This document shows, one piece after another, positions 1-6,710 of a stretch of DNA of 34,599 bases. The translations under genes and the position numbers were made by a program. Under the pieces are notes generated by a model that was not told where the DNA came from, made no database searches, and worked only from the letters and a program-made list of their open reading frames with translations. The stretch is from positions 123,957 through 158,555 of the forward strand of contig NZ_STGX01000015.1 in the NCBI RefSeq assembly GCF_004912155.1, given 5' to 3'. The DNA comes from Glycomyces paridis. Lineage in GTDB: Bacteria; Actinomycetota; Actinomycetes; Mycobacteriales; Micromonosporaceae. The first letter of the stretch is position 1. Every line of letters starts with the position of its first letter.

Positions 1-623
1 CGGGATTCGGCGAGGATGACGAGGTGGTCGCAGACGCGTTCGACGTCGGAGATGAGGTGGGAGGAGAGGATGACGGAGACGTCGAGGTCGGCGACGAACT
101 CCATGAGGGATTGGAGGAAGGCGCGGCGGGCGAGGGGGTCGAGGGCGGCGACGGGTTCGTCGAAGATGAGCAGTTCGGGGCGTTTGGCGGCGGCGAGGGT
201 GAGGGCGAGTTGCGCTTTCTGGCCGCCGGAGAGGCGTCCGGCCTTCTTCTTGGGGTCGAGGCCGATGTGGTGGAGGCGGTCGGTGGCGATGGTCTTGTCC
301 CAGTTGGGGTTGAGCTTCTCCCCCAGGGTGAGGTGGTCGGCGACGGTGAGGCCGGCGTAGACGGGGGTGTCTTGGGCGACGAAGCCGACGCGGGCGATCT
401 GGGCGTCGTCGGCGCCGGGGGTGCGGCCGAGGACTTCGATGCGGCCGGAGGTGGGTCGGATGAGTCCGGCGGCGAGGGCCAGGAGGGTGGACTTGCCGGC
501 GCCGTTGGGGCCGACGAGGCCGACGATGCGGCCGGAGGGGACGTCGAGTGTGGCGTCGGTGAGGGCCGGGTGGGGCCCGTAGCGCTTGGTGAGCGCTTCT
601 GCGGTGAGGACTGGGGTGTTCAT
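1..623 (-). CDS. ABC transporter ATP-binding protein (partial, C-terminus beyond left edge)
   Basis: Reading the minus strand from ATG at 623 gives an ABC ATPase of which 207 residues are visible. Walker A GPNGAGKST is near residues 38-46, the signature LSGGQ at 131-135, Walker B LLIFDEP at 151-157, followed by an H-loop histidine in SSHLIS. It would power a multidrug or ABC-2 type exporter whose membrane subunit is probably encoded further left. Its ATG overlaps the TGA of the upstream GntR regulator (ATGA), so the two are translationally coupled. This is the usual YtrA-YtrB layout. The substrate cannot be told from the sequence. Confidence 0.93.
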   Translation of the reverse strand, partial: MNTPVLTAEALTKRYGPHPALTDATLDVPSGRIVGLVGPNGAGKSTLLALAAGLIRPTSGRIEVLGRTPGADDAQIARVGFVAQDTPVYAGLTVADHLTLGEKLNPNWDKTIATDRLHHIGLDPKKKAGRLSGGQKAQLALTLAAAKRPELLIFDEPVAALDPLARRAFLQSLMEFVADLDVSVILSSHLISDVERVCDHLVILAES

Positions 624-1006
624 GGTGCGTTGGCGTTCCTTCTCATGGTGGTGTCGAAGAGGGCTCGGAGGGCGTCGTCGTCGAGTCCGGCGGTGCGGGC
701 CCGGGTGATCCATTGCTGGAGTTCGGTTTTGAGTTCGGTGTGGGTGTCGGGGTCGGTGCCGGCGAGGGTGGCGGTGACGAAGGTGCCGCGGCCGGGGCGG
801 GGGGTGACGAGTCCTTGGCGTTCGAGTTCGCGGTAGGCCTTGAGGACGGTGTTGGGGTTGATGGCGATGCGGGAGACGACTTGTTTGACGGTGGGGAGCT
901 GGTCCCCCACGGTGAGCATGCCCAGTCGCAGTGCTTGCTGGACCTGGTGGACGAGCTGCATGTAGGGGGCGACGCCGGAGCGCGGTTCGAGGTGGAAGTC
1001 GATCAC
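620..1006 (-). CDS. GntR-family (YtrA subfamily) transcriptional regulator
   Basis: This is a 128-residue protein starting with GTG. An N-terminal winged helix-turn-helix (about residues 10-78, including LPTVKQVVSRIAINPNTV and the wing segment RPGRGTFV) is followed by only a short helical tail. That short tail defines the YtrA subfamily, which controls ABC transporter operons and usually its own promoter. It overlaps the ABC ATPase by 4 nt and is the first gene of that operon. The AT-rich region just upstream, with a repeated TAGTG element, is the likely operator. The inducer is unknown. Confidence 0.93.
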   Translation of the reverse strand: MIDFHLEPRSGVAPYMQLVHQVQQALRLGMLTVGDQLPTVKQVVSRIAINPNTVLKAYRELERQGLVTPRPGRGTFVTATLAGTDPDTHTELKTELQQWITRARTAGLDDDALRALFDTTMRRNANAP

Positions 1007-1020
1007 AACTTTCTCTATTT

Positions 1021-1044
1021 CACTAGGATGTTAGCACTATTATG
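1021..1044 (-). promoter_or_regulatory. Candidate operator/promoter of the YtrA-ABC operon
   Basis: This is an AT-rich island in otherwise very GC-rich DNA, directly before the GTG of the GntR gene. On the minus strand it contains CATAAT, a possible -10 element, and two direct copies of TAGTG whose starts are 14 bp apart. Autoregulation is inferred from the family, not shown. Confidence 0.4.
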
Positions 1045-1047
1045 GCA

Positions 1048-1080
1048 CAGGGGCGTCCCGCCGATCGGCGAGACGCCCTG
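1048..1080 (-). terminator. Hairpin downstream of the rhomboid operon
   Basis: There is a strong inverted repeat centred on GATC: GGGCGTC-C-CGCC pairs with GGCG-A-GACGCCC, with one internal mismatch. It lies 5 nt after the stop of the 74-residue gene. There is no U tract on the minus strand, so it may act as a GC-rich terminator or mRNA 3' end. It also separates that operon from the GntR promoter. Confidence 0.55.
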
Positions 1081-1084
1081 AGGC

Positions 1085-1309
1085 CTATCGTCCCTGGTTG
1101 CGGGGGTGGTCTTTGCCCATGCGCTCGTTGCCGAACTTGTAGGAGCCGGTCCACCGGGCCATGACGAGCTGGTCGTCCTCGCCGTCGATCTCGGCGAGGA
1201 ACTTCGCGGCCCGGCCCCCGCGCAGCGTGGCGGCGGCCCGCCCGCGGTGGACGATGACGACGGTCCCGTCCGAGCGGCGCTTGTAGGAGAACCCCGAGGG
1301 CGCGCTCAC
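1085..1309 (-). CDS. Conserved small actinobacterial protein, 74 aa
   Basis: From GTG at 1309 this encodes 74 residues beginning SAPSGFSYKRRSDGTVVI and containing RGRAAATLRGGRAAKFL and VMARWTGSYKFGNER. I recognise it as a small conserved actinobacterial protein of unknown function, with a basic, beta-rich N-terminal half and no membrane segment. The GTGA overlap with the rhomboid stop (1306-1309) makes it translationally coupled to the protease. A longer frame upstream in the same phase is only antisense shadow. A role with the rhomboid protease is inferred from coupling alone. Confidence 0.8.
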   Translation of the reverse strand: MSAPSGFSYKRRSDGTVVIVHRGRAAATLRGGRAAKFLAEIDGEDDQLVMARWTGSYKFGNERMGKDHPRNQGR

Positions 1310-1923
1310 GCGCCGGCCCCGGTCGCGGCCGCGATCGTGCGGGCCCGCGCGGTGAGGAACGCGGTGCCGACGCCGGCGGCGAACCCGAAGAGGTGGCCCT
1401 GCCACGACACCTGCGGCACCGAGGGGAAGACGCCCCAGATCATCGAGCCGTAGGCGGCGACGACGAGCAGCGCGATGAGCAGGTCGGCGATCTTGCGCAG
1501 GAACACCCCGCGGCCGAGGAGGTAGCCGAAGAGGCCGAAGACGATGCCCGAGGCGCCGACGGTGACGGTGTAGGCCGGGGAGACGAGCCACACGCCGAGC
1601 CCGGAGACGACGAGCGTGACCGCCAGCGCGGTCCACATGCCCTTCCAGTCGCGGAGGGCGGTGACGGTGCCGAGGATGGCGAGGGGGACGGAGTTGGCGA
1701 ACAGGTGGGCGATGCCGACGTGGAGGAAGGGCATGGCGAGGACGCCGGGGAGGAGGCCGTCGAGGGTGCGGGGGTGGACGCCGTAGTCGATGAGGCGGCC
1801 GGGGGTGACCCAGTCGATGATGAGCAGGAGCCACATGAGGGCGATGAGGGCGCCCCAGAGGGTGAGGGCGCGGCGGAGGGGGTGCATGGGGCCGGTGGTG
1901 GTGGGGGCGGCGGGGACGGTCAC
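1306..1923 (-). CDS. Rhomboid-family intramembrane serine protease
   Basis: This is a 205-residue polytopic membrane protein. The catalytic serine lies in GASG (residues 123-126) and the catalytic histidine in WQGHLFGF (His177). The conserved HLFAN of the second core helix is at 73-77. About six hydrophobic helices are visible, fitting the basic rhomboid core. It should cleave transmembrane helices of membrane proteins; its substrate is unknown. The start is GTG with a clear AAGGAG Shine-Dalgarno sequence, so unlike many neighbours it is not leaderless. It is the first gene of a two-gene unit with the 74-residue protein. Confidence 0.93.
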   Translation of the reverse strand: MTVPAAPTTTGPMHPLRRALTLWGALIALMWLLLIIDWVTPGRLIDYGVHPRTLDGLLPGVLAMPFLHVGIAHLFANSVPLAILGTVTALRDWKGMWTALAVTLVVSGLGVWLVSPAYTVTVGASGIVFGLFGYLLGRGVFLRKIADLLIALLVVAAYGSMIWGVFPSVPQVSWQGHLFGFAAGVGTAFLTARARTIAAATGAGA

Positions 1924-1991
1924 GGGGTGCTCCTTGTGCGGTGTGTGCTTTGCAGCGTAGTCGGTGGTCGTCGGGAGGTGAGGACTGTTTG

Positions 1992-2022
1992 CTACGAAGA
2001 CGAGATAATATGGTTTTCGTAG
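1992..2022 (+). promoter_or_regulatory. Inverted-repeat operator overlapping a promoter
   Basis: CTACGAAGAC (1992-2001) faces GTTTTCGTAG (2013-2022). The arms are 10 bp with one mismatch, and the outer 7 bp are perfect. The spacer contains GATAAT (2004-2009), a likely -10. A repressor bound here would block transcription of the oxidoreductase gene at 2046. The MarR gene at 2702-3172 is the nearest candidate regulator. Confidence 0.65.
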
Positions 2023-2045
2023 AATCGAGTTGAGGAGTGGTGTGC

Positions 2046-2708
2046 ATGCGACTGGTGGTGATCGCCGCGACCGGTGCGACCGGGCGGTTGGTGTTGGAGC
2101 AGGCCAGGGCGGCCGGGCACGAGGTGGTGGCGGTGGTGCGCAGCCCCGAGCGTCTGCCTGCGGGTGTGGAGGCGGTCCGTTCGGACCTGTCCGATCCCGA
2201 TCCGGCGGCGCTGGCGGCGGCGTTCAAGGGTGCTGATGCGGTGGTCTCGGCGCTGGGGGCGACCGGGCGGGGTACGGCGGGGGTGGCGACGACGGGGACC
2301 GGTGCGGTTCTCGATGCGATGCGCGAGGCGGGGGTGGGGCGTCTGGTGGTGCTGTCGGCGGCGCCGATCGGGACGGTGAAGACTGCGGTGCGTCCGGACA
2401 AGCCGCGTCATGATCCGGGTGACGGGTTCGTGCTGCGGCGTTTGGCGGTGATCGTCAAGCGGGTGCTGGCCGAGCATTATGCGGATTTGGCCGCGATGGA
2501 GGACCTGGTGAGGGATTCGGGTCTGGACTGGACGGTGGTGCGTCCGCCGCGGTTGACCGATGAGGCGCCGCGCGGGCGGTGGCGTACGGCGTTGGACGCG
2601 AATCCGCGCGGGGGCTGGACGATCGGGCGGGCGGACCTGGCGGCGGCGATGCTCGCGGCCCTTGCGGATCGGGGGCAGTCGCGGCGGGTGGTGGCGGTGG
2701 CCTACTGA
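2046..2708 (+). CDS. NAD(P)-binding oxidoreductase, NmrA/atypical SDR type
   Basis: This is a 220-residue Rossmann protein. The N-terminal MRLVVIAATGATGRLV contains the glycine-rich dinucleotide site typical of NmrA-like and flavin-reductase-like atypical SDRs, followed by VVRSPERL after beta-2 and DAVVSALGA. It probably binds NADP(H); the substrate is unknown. I chose ATG 2046 because GAGGAG at 2032-2037 is well spaced for it; an in-frame GTG lies at 2037. It ends 7 nt inside the convergent MarR gene. The dyad in its promoter suggests repressor control. Such oxidoreductase/MarR or HxlR pairs often respond to electrophiles, which is inference here. Confidence 0.85.
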   Translation: MRLVVIAATGATGRLVLEQARAAGHEVVAVVRSPERLPAGVEAVRSDLSDPDPAALAAAFKGADAVVSALGATGRGTAGVATTGTGAVLDAMREAGVGRLVVLSAAPIGTVKTAVRPDKPRHDPGDGFVLRRLAVIVKRVLAEHYADLAAMEDLVRDSGLDWTVVRPPRLTDEAPRGRWRTALDANPRGGWTIGRADLAAAMLAALADRGQSRRVVAVAY

Positions 2709-3172
2709 CCGGCGGCGAGGGCGTCGGTGGCGGTCTTTCCGGCGGCGGCGGCGCGGGCGAGGAAGGCGGCGACGGTCGCGAGCTGGTCGGTGTCGAAGTC
2801 GGCGCAGATCGCGGCGACGGCGTCGCGCAGGGGGGCGTAGAGGGCGAGGACGTCGCGGCTGCGGTCGGGGTCGGCGACGAGGCGGACGGCGCGGCGGTCG
2901 GTTGCGGCCCGCTCGCGGCGGATCCATCCGGCGCGTTCGAGGCGGTCGAGGACGCCGGTGACGGTGGCCGGGTGGAGGTCGGCGGCGCGTGCGAGCGTGG
3001 AGGGGGTGAGGGGGCCGGTGCGGTCGATGAGGTCGAGGCATTCGAGGTCGACGTCTTGGAGGCCGAGCCGGTCGGAGACCTGGTGGTTGAGGAGCCGGAG
3101 TTGGACGGTGAGTTCGCGCAGCAGGTCGGTGACGTCGCCGCCGTGGGCGGTCTCCTCGGTGGTCGGTCGCAT
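2702..3172 (-). CDS. MarR-family transcriptional regulator
   Basis: This is a 156-residue protein with a MarR winged helix-turn-helix. TPSTLARAADLHPATVTGVL is the DNA-reading region, followed by DRLERAGWIRRERAATDRRAVRL, the characteristic wing with the conserved D-R-R. Flanking helices supply the dimer interface. The ATG at 3172 has an AGGAGG Shine-Dalgarno sequence. Its 3' end overlaps that of the oxidoreductase gene by 7 nt, tail to tail. It may bind the dyad at 1992-2022, but that is inferred from proximity. The ligand is unknown. Confidence 0.92.
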   Translation of the reverse strand: MRPTTEETAHGGDVTDLLRELTVQLRLLNHQVSDRLGLQDVDLECLDLIDRTGPLTPSTLARAADLHPATVTGVLDRLERAGWIRRERAATDRRAVRLVADPDRSRDVLALYAPLRDAVAAICADFDTDQLATVAAFLARAAAAGKTATDALAAGQ

Positions 3173-3233
3173 GCGTCCCTCCTGGTGCGGTCGCGCTCAA
3201 GGATAGGCGAGCGGGTCCGCAGGCGGCGGGTGG

Positions 3234-3239
3234 TAGGTT
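3234..3239 (+). promoter_or_regulatory. -10 hexamer TAGGTT, leaderless start of FKBP gene
   Basis: TAGGTT ends 6 nt before GTG 3246, so transcription should begin at or next to the start codon. This supports GTG 3246 over the in-frame GTG at 3261. Confidence 0.6.
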
Positions 3240-3245
3240 CCCTCG

Positions 3246-3797
3246 GTGGCCGTTAGCCTGGTGAATCGATGGTGGAAGTCGGTGGCCGCCGCGTGTGTGA
3301 GCGTGGGGCTGTTGGCCGGATGCGGTGCCGCCGGTGCCGGGAACGAAGACGAAGGGGAGTCGCACGTGGTGCAGATCAGTGACGGTGTCGAGGTGTCGGT
3401 GTCGCAGGACACGGGGTCGAAGCCGGTCGTGGGAGTGCCGGACGCGGCGGCGCCAGCGGCGCTGTTCGTGGCCGACGTGGTCGAGGGCGCCGGGGACGAG
3501 GCGAAGGCCGGCGACTCGGTCGAGGTCCAGTACGCGGGCTTCAACTGGTCCAACGGCAAGGAGTTCGACGCGTCCTGGAACCGCGGCGCGCAGCCGTTCG
3601 CGGTGGAGCCGCTGGGTTCGGCGCCGGTGATTCAGGGCTGGAACGACGGCCTGGTGGGCGCGCAGGTCGGCGACCGCCGCCTCATCGTGATCCCCCCGCA
3701 CCTCGGTTACGGCGCGGCCGGTGCCGGCGGGGTGATCGGCCCGAACGAGACGCTCGTGTTCGTCGTCGACGTCGTCTCGATCAACGGCAAGTCCTAG
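3246..3797 (+). CDS. FKBP-type peptidyl-prolyl isomerase lipoprotein
   Basis: This is a 183-residue protein. It starts with a lipoprotein signal peptide whose lipobox LAGC places the lipidated cysteine at residue 26. After an acidic linker, the FKBP domain occupies the C-terminal half: GDSVEVQYAGF, GKEFDASWNRG, VIQGWNDGLVGAQVGDRRL, IPPHLGYGAAG and NETLVFVVDV are all diagnostic. It should catalyse cis-trans isomerisation of X-Pro bonds in exported proteins outside the membrane. It is a single-gene unit followed by a strong hairpin. Confidence 0.95.
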   Translation: MAVSLVNRWWKSVAAACVSVGLLAGCGAAGAGNEDEGESHVVQISDGVEVSVSQDTGSKPVVGVPDAAAPAALFVADVVEGAGDEAKAGDSVEVQYAGFNWSNGKEFDASWNRGAQPFAVEPLGSAPVIQGWNDGLVGAQVGDRRLIVIPPHLGYGAAGAGGVIGPNETLVFVVDVVSINGKS

Positions 3798-3811
3798 TAC
3801 GGAGTTTTGCG

Positions 3812-3838
3812 GGGGCGTCGCACGTGGTGCGGCGCCCC
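3812..3838 (+). terminator. Bidirectional hairpin terminator
   Basis: GGGGCGTCGCAC pairs with GTGCGGCGCCCC around a GTG loop: 12 bp with one G-U wobble. It lies between the convergent FKBP and MoaD-like genes and can serve both. Confidence 0.75.
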
Positions 3839-3854
3839 TCGGCGTGTGCGGAGG

Positions 3855-4142
3855 TCAGGCGCCTCCGGCGATGGACGGGAGGATCTGGATCTCGCGGCCT
3901 TCGACGGGTGTGTCCAGGCCTTGGAGGCGGCGGGACTCTTCGTCGCCTACGTAGACGTTGACGAAGCGGCGCAGGCGCCCGGCCTCGTCGCGCAGCCGCC
4001 GTTCCAGGCGCGGGTGGGTGCGCCCGATCGCGGCGAGCACGTCTCCCAGGGTCGCCTCGGGGCCGGTCTCGACGGTGAGGTGGCGGGCCCCGCCGCACTC
4101 GGAGGCCAAGGCGGCGGGGATCTTGACGTCGACGGCGGCCAT
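3855..4142 (-). CDS. MoaD/ThiS-family ubiquitin-like protein
   Basis: This is a 95-residue beta-grasp protein: KIPAALASECGG, TLGDVLAAIGRTHPRLERRL, RRFVNVYVGDEESRRLQGLDTPV and a C-terminal EIQILPSIAGGA match MoaD/ThiS-type sulfur carriers. The tail ends Gly-Gly-Ala rather than the usual Gly-Gly, so activation would need removal of one residue or a different mechanism. Its ATG overlaps the TGA of the BNR-repeat gene by one base (TGATG), indicating coupled translation. No molybdopterin or thiamine genes are near. Its partner is therefore more likely the BNR protein than a cofactor pathway. Confidence 0.88.
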   Translation of the reverse strand: MAAVDVKIPAALASECGGARHLTVETGPEATLGDVLAAIGRTHPRLERRLRDEAGRLRRFVNVYVGDEESRRLQGLDTPVEGREIQILPSIAGGA

Positions 4143-5290
4143 CAGGGGATCGCGATCGCTCGCACGCACAGGACGTCGGGCAGGTGCGCCGCGACCTGGT
4201 GCCAGCGGCCGTCGGCGTCGGCGGCGGCCCACACGTCCCCGCAGCGGGTGCCGAAGTACCAGCCGGGGTCGGGGGCGCCGTCGGTGCAGGCGCCGTCGCG
4301 CATGACGTTGCCGAAGTACGGGTCGGTCGGCAGGCCGGTCCCCCACGCGCTCCAGGTGTCGCCGTTGTCGCCGGTGCGCCACGCGGCGATGCGCTTGTCG
4401 GGCGGGAAGCGGTCCATGGCGGCCTGGACGGGCCAGACCATCGCCGTGCCCGGCTCGGTCGGGTGGGCCACGACGGCGAACCCGAAGTCGGAGGGGAGGG
4501 TCGCCGAGACGTTCGTCCACCCCGACGCGGGTTCTTCGGTGCGCCAGACCGGCCCGTGGCTCTGGGCGATCCAGGTGCCGTCGACGGTGCGGGCGACCTT
4601 GTGGATGCAGTGACCGGATTCGGGTTCGGGGTCGGGCCCGTAGTCGACGGTGATGCCCTTGGTGACCCCCTGCCAGGAGTCGCCGTCGTCGCGGGTCTCG
4701 TAGATGCCGCCCGAGGACATGGCGATCATGACGTGCGCGGGGTCCTCGGCGTCGGTGACGATGGTGTGCACGGCGGGCCCGGCCCCGCCCGAGGCCCACG
4801 TGGTGTGCTGGGGGTGGTCCCACAGGGCCTGGTTGAACGCGAAGGTCCGGCCCCCGTCGTCCGAGCGCCACAGGCTGGTCGGCTCGACCCCGGCCCACAC
4901 GCGGCCCTCCTGGGGGCCGAACGCGAGCTGCCAGACGCGTTTGACGGTGTTGGTCTTGTCCGACTCGGGCTGGTCGATGCCGGCGGTCTCGGAGTAGTCG
5001 AGGGGCCGGTAGGGCAGGCCCTGCGGGAAGGACATGGGGGCGGCGTTCGGTTCGTGCCAGGTCGCGCCGAGGTCGTCGGAGCGCCAGACGGAGGGCCCGA
5101 AGTGCGGGGAGTCGGCCGCGACGAGGATCTGGCCGGTGGCGGGGTCGGCGGCGGTCGCGAAGATCTCCGACACGGCGGTGTAGCCGTCGGCGTCAAGGCC
5201 GTGCGGGCCCTTGAGGACCCATGCTTCGCGGTCGTCGCTGGTGGCCGTGAAGAGGCCTTTTCGGGTGCCGATGAGGACGAGGTAGGCCAT
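4142..5290 (-). CDS. BNR/Asp-box repeat beta-propeller protein (exo-sialidase-like fold)
   Basis: This is a 382-residue protein with repeated Asp-boxes: WRSDDLGATW, WRSDDGGRTF, ETRDDGDSW and RTGDNGDTW. They predict a multi-bladed propeller like sialidases and photosynthesis-stability factors. It starts MAYLVLIGTRKGLF with no signal peptide, so it is probably cytoplasmic and sialidase activity is doubtful. The sialidase Arg triad cannot be recognised. The ATG at 5290 has AAGGAG just upstream. It is followed, overlapping, by a MoaD/ThiS-like gene. I recall this pairing from other actinobacteria, but its function is unknown to me. Confidence 0.88.
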   Translation of the reverse strand: MAYLVLIGTRKGLFTATSDDREAWVLKGPHGLDADGYTAVSEIFATAADPATGQILVAADSPHFGPSVWRSDDLGATWHEPNAAPMSFPQGLPYRPLDYSETAGIDQPESDKTNTVKRVWQLAFGPQEGRVWAGVEPTSLWRSDDGGRTFAFNQALWDHPQHTTWASGGAGPAVHTIVTDAEDPAHVMIAMSSGGIYETRDDGDSWQGVTKGITVDYGPDPEPESGHCIHKVARTVDGTWIAQSHGPVWRTEEPASGWTNVSATLPSDFGFAVVAHPTEPGTAMVWPVQAAMDRFPPDKRIAAWRTGDNGDTWSAWGTGLPTDPYFGNVMRDGACTDGAPDPGWYFGTRCGDVWAAADADGRWHQVAAHLPDVLCVRAIAIP

Positions 5291-5361
5291 GGCGGGCTCC
5301 TTTGCCGTTCGTTGTGGCTCTCGGTCCCATCGTCTCGCCCGGGTGTGACGTTTTCAGGCCG

Positions 5362-5889
5362 TTACCCGGATCGCTCCCCCACGTGTCGCCCGATGAGCGC
5401 CGCGACCTCCCCGGGCGTGCGCCCGGTCGTGTCGAGCACCGTTGTCGCCTCCCGCATCCACTCCTCCAGTGCCGCCTCGTACGCGTCGCGGTGCTCCAGG
5501 CGCCAGCGCACGGCGGTGGGCTCGTCCCGGTCGGCTTCGACGCGGGCCTCGAAGACCTCGCGGTCGGCGTGGAGGGTGAAGGCGCGGACGGGGATGCCGG
5601 CCTCGGCGAAGCCGTCCATGAGCTCGGTCCAGTAGTGGCGTTGGAGGACCGATTGGGGGATGACGAGGGTGCCGCCGACGAAGTCGAGGACCTGGCGGGC
5701 GGTCTGGACCGTCAGGCCCCGCCAGGGGTCCCACTCCTTGAAGTCGTGGCAGGGGACGTCGCCGATGATGGGGCGCAGGAGGTAGCCGATCTGCTCGGCG
5801 TCGAAGACGCGGGCGGGGAGGGCGTCTTTGAGGAGGTTCGCGGTGGTGGTCTTGCCGGCGCCGAAGGTGCCGTTGAGCCATACGATCAT
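5362..5889 (-). CDS. TmrB-like ATP-binding protein (P-loop NTPase)
   Basis: From ATG 5889 this gives 175 residues: MIVWLNGTFGAGKTTTANLL with a Walker A motif at the extreme N-terminus, then VFDAEQIGYLLRPI, DFKEWDPWRGL and TLVIPQSVLQRHYW. The order and wording resemble Bacillus TmrB, a tunicamycin-resistance ATP-binding protein. Small-molecule kinase or resistance activity is possible, but the substrate is inferred only. A longer in-frame start at 5964 is rejected because TAGATT lies 7 nt before ATG 5889, fitting a leaderless start. The BNR and MoaD-like genes follow 71 nt downstream on the same strand. Confidence 0.85.
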   Translation of the reverse strand: MIVWLNGTFGAGKTTTANLLKDALPARVFDAEQIGYLLRPIIGDVPCHDFKEWDPWRGLTVQTARQVLDFVGGTLVIPQSVLQRHYWTELMDGFAEAGIPVRAFTLHADREVFEARVEADRDEPTAVRWRLEHRDAYEAALEEWMREATTVLDTTGRTPGEVAALIGRHVGERSG

Positions 5890-5896
5890 TCGGGGG

Positions 5897-5902
5897 AATC
5901 TA
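5897..5902 (-). promoter_or_regulatory. -10 hexamer TAGATT, leaderless start of TmrB-like gene
   Basis: On the minus strand TAGATT ends 7 nt before ATG 5889 and decides the start over the upstream in-frame alternative. Confidence 0.6.
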
Positions 5903-6005
5903 GCAGGGCCGGGGCTGTCGCGACGGGGTGCGGGCGTGTTACGTTGCGGACACCTGCGGTGCACGCCGCACCGTTTCGCCCCGGTTCTGTTAGGACGGTT
6001 GCCCC

Positions 6006-6710
6006 ATGCGCGTCTCGCGTCTTGTCCTCCTGCTGCCCTTGGTGTTCGTCGCCGGCTGCCAGGACGTGGCCGATCTGCTCGACGAGGCGACGAGCGCCCC
6101 GGCCGGCACCGGCACCGGCTCGCAGGTCTCGGACGACTTCAGCGCCACCGCGCCGTTCACGGTGACCGTGGACGCCGTGGCCCTGACCGCCTCCATCGAG
6201 GCGCTGACGGTCGCGGCGGAGGCGAACGAGGGCTACGACCGGTCGCTGTTCCCGCACTGGCGGGACGACGACGGCAACGGATGCGATGCGCGCGACGACG
6301 TGCTGGTCGCCCAGGAGCGGACCGGCGCGTTGAGTGAAGCCGACTGCGACGGTGCGATGTCCGGCGAGTGGGTGTCGATGTACGACGGCGAGACGGTGAC
6401 CGACTCGGGTGACCTCGACATCGACCATTTCGTGCCGTTGAAGGAGGCGTGGGGGTCGGGTGCGGGCGAGTGGACCACCGAGGACCGCCAGTCGTACGCG
6501 AACTGGACGGGCAACGCGTGGCACCTGATCGCGGTCACCGCCTCCTCGAACCGTTCGAAGTCGGACCAGGACCCCGCCGAGTGGATGCCCGAGGACGAGG
6601 CGGTCTGGTGCGCTTACGCATGGGCGTGGGTCGAGGTCAAGACCGAATGGCACCTGAGCGTCGACGAGGCCGAACGCGACGCGCTCCTGGACGTCGCCGC
6701 CGGGTGCTAA
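6006..6710 (+). CDS. Secreted HNH-family nuclease, lipoprotein
   Basis: This is a 234-residue protein. The signal peptide ends in lipobox VAGC with Cys18, so it should be anchored outside the membrane. The C-terminal half carries the GmrSD-C-like HNH core: DLDIDHFVPL (residues 137-144), then NAWHLIAVTASSNRSKSDQDPAEW. Asp-His and the Asn-Arg-Ser-Lys segment supply the metal site and catalysis. It is likely a non-specific extracellular nuclease for nutrient scavenging or defence. TAGGAC (5991) and TACGTT (5940) are both possible -10 elements. It ends exactly against a convergent DinB-fold gene that lacks a stop. Confidence 0.93.
   Translation: MRVSRLVLLLPLVFVAGCQDVADLLDEATSAPAGTGTGSQVSDDFSATAPFTVTVDAVALTASIEALTVAAEANEGYDRSLFPHWRDDDGNGCDARDDVLVAQERTGALSEADCDGAMSGEWVSMYDGETVTDSGDLDIDHFVPLKEAWGSGAGEWTTEDRQSYANWTGNAWHLIAVTASSNRSKSDQDPAEWMPEDEAVWCAYAWAWVEVKTEWHLSVDEAERDALLDVAAGC

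Noticed and set aside
4142..5290. Calling the BNR-repeat protein a sialidase.
   Set aside because: It has Asp-boxes but no signal peptide, no recognisable arginine triad and no sialic-acid genes nearby.
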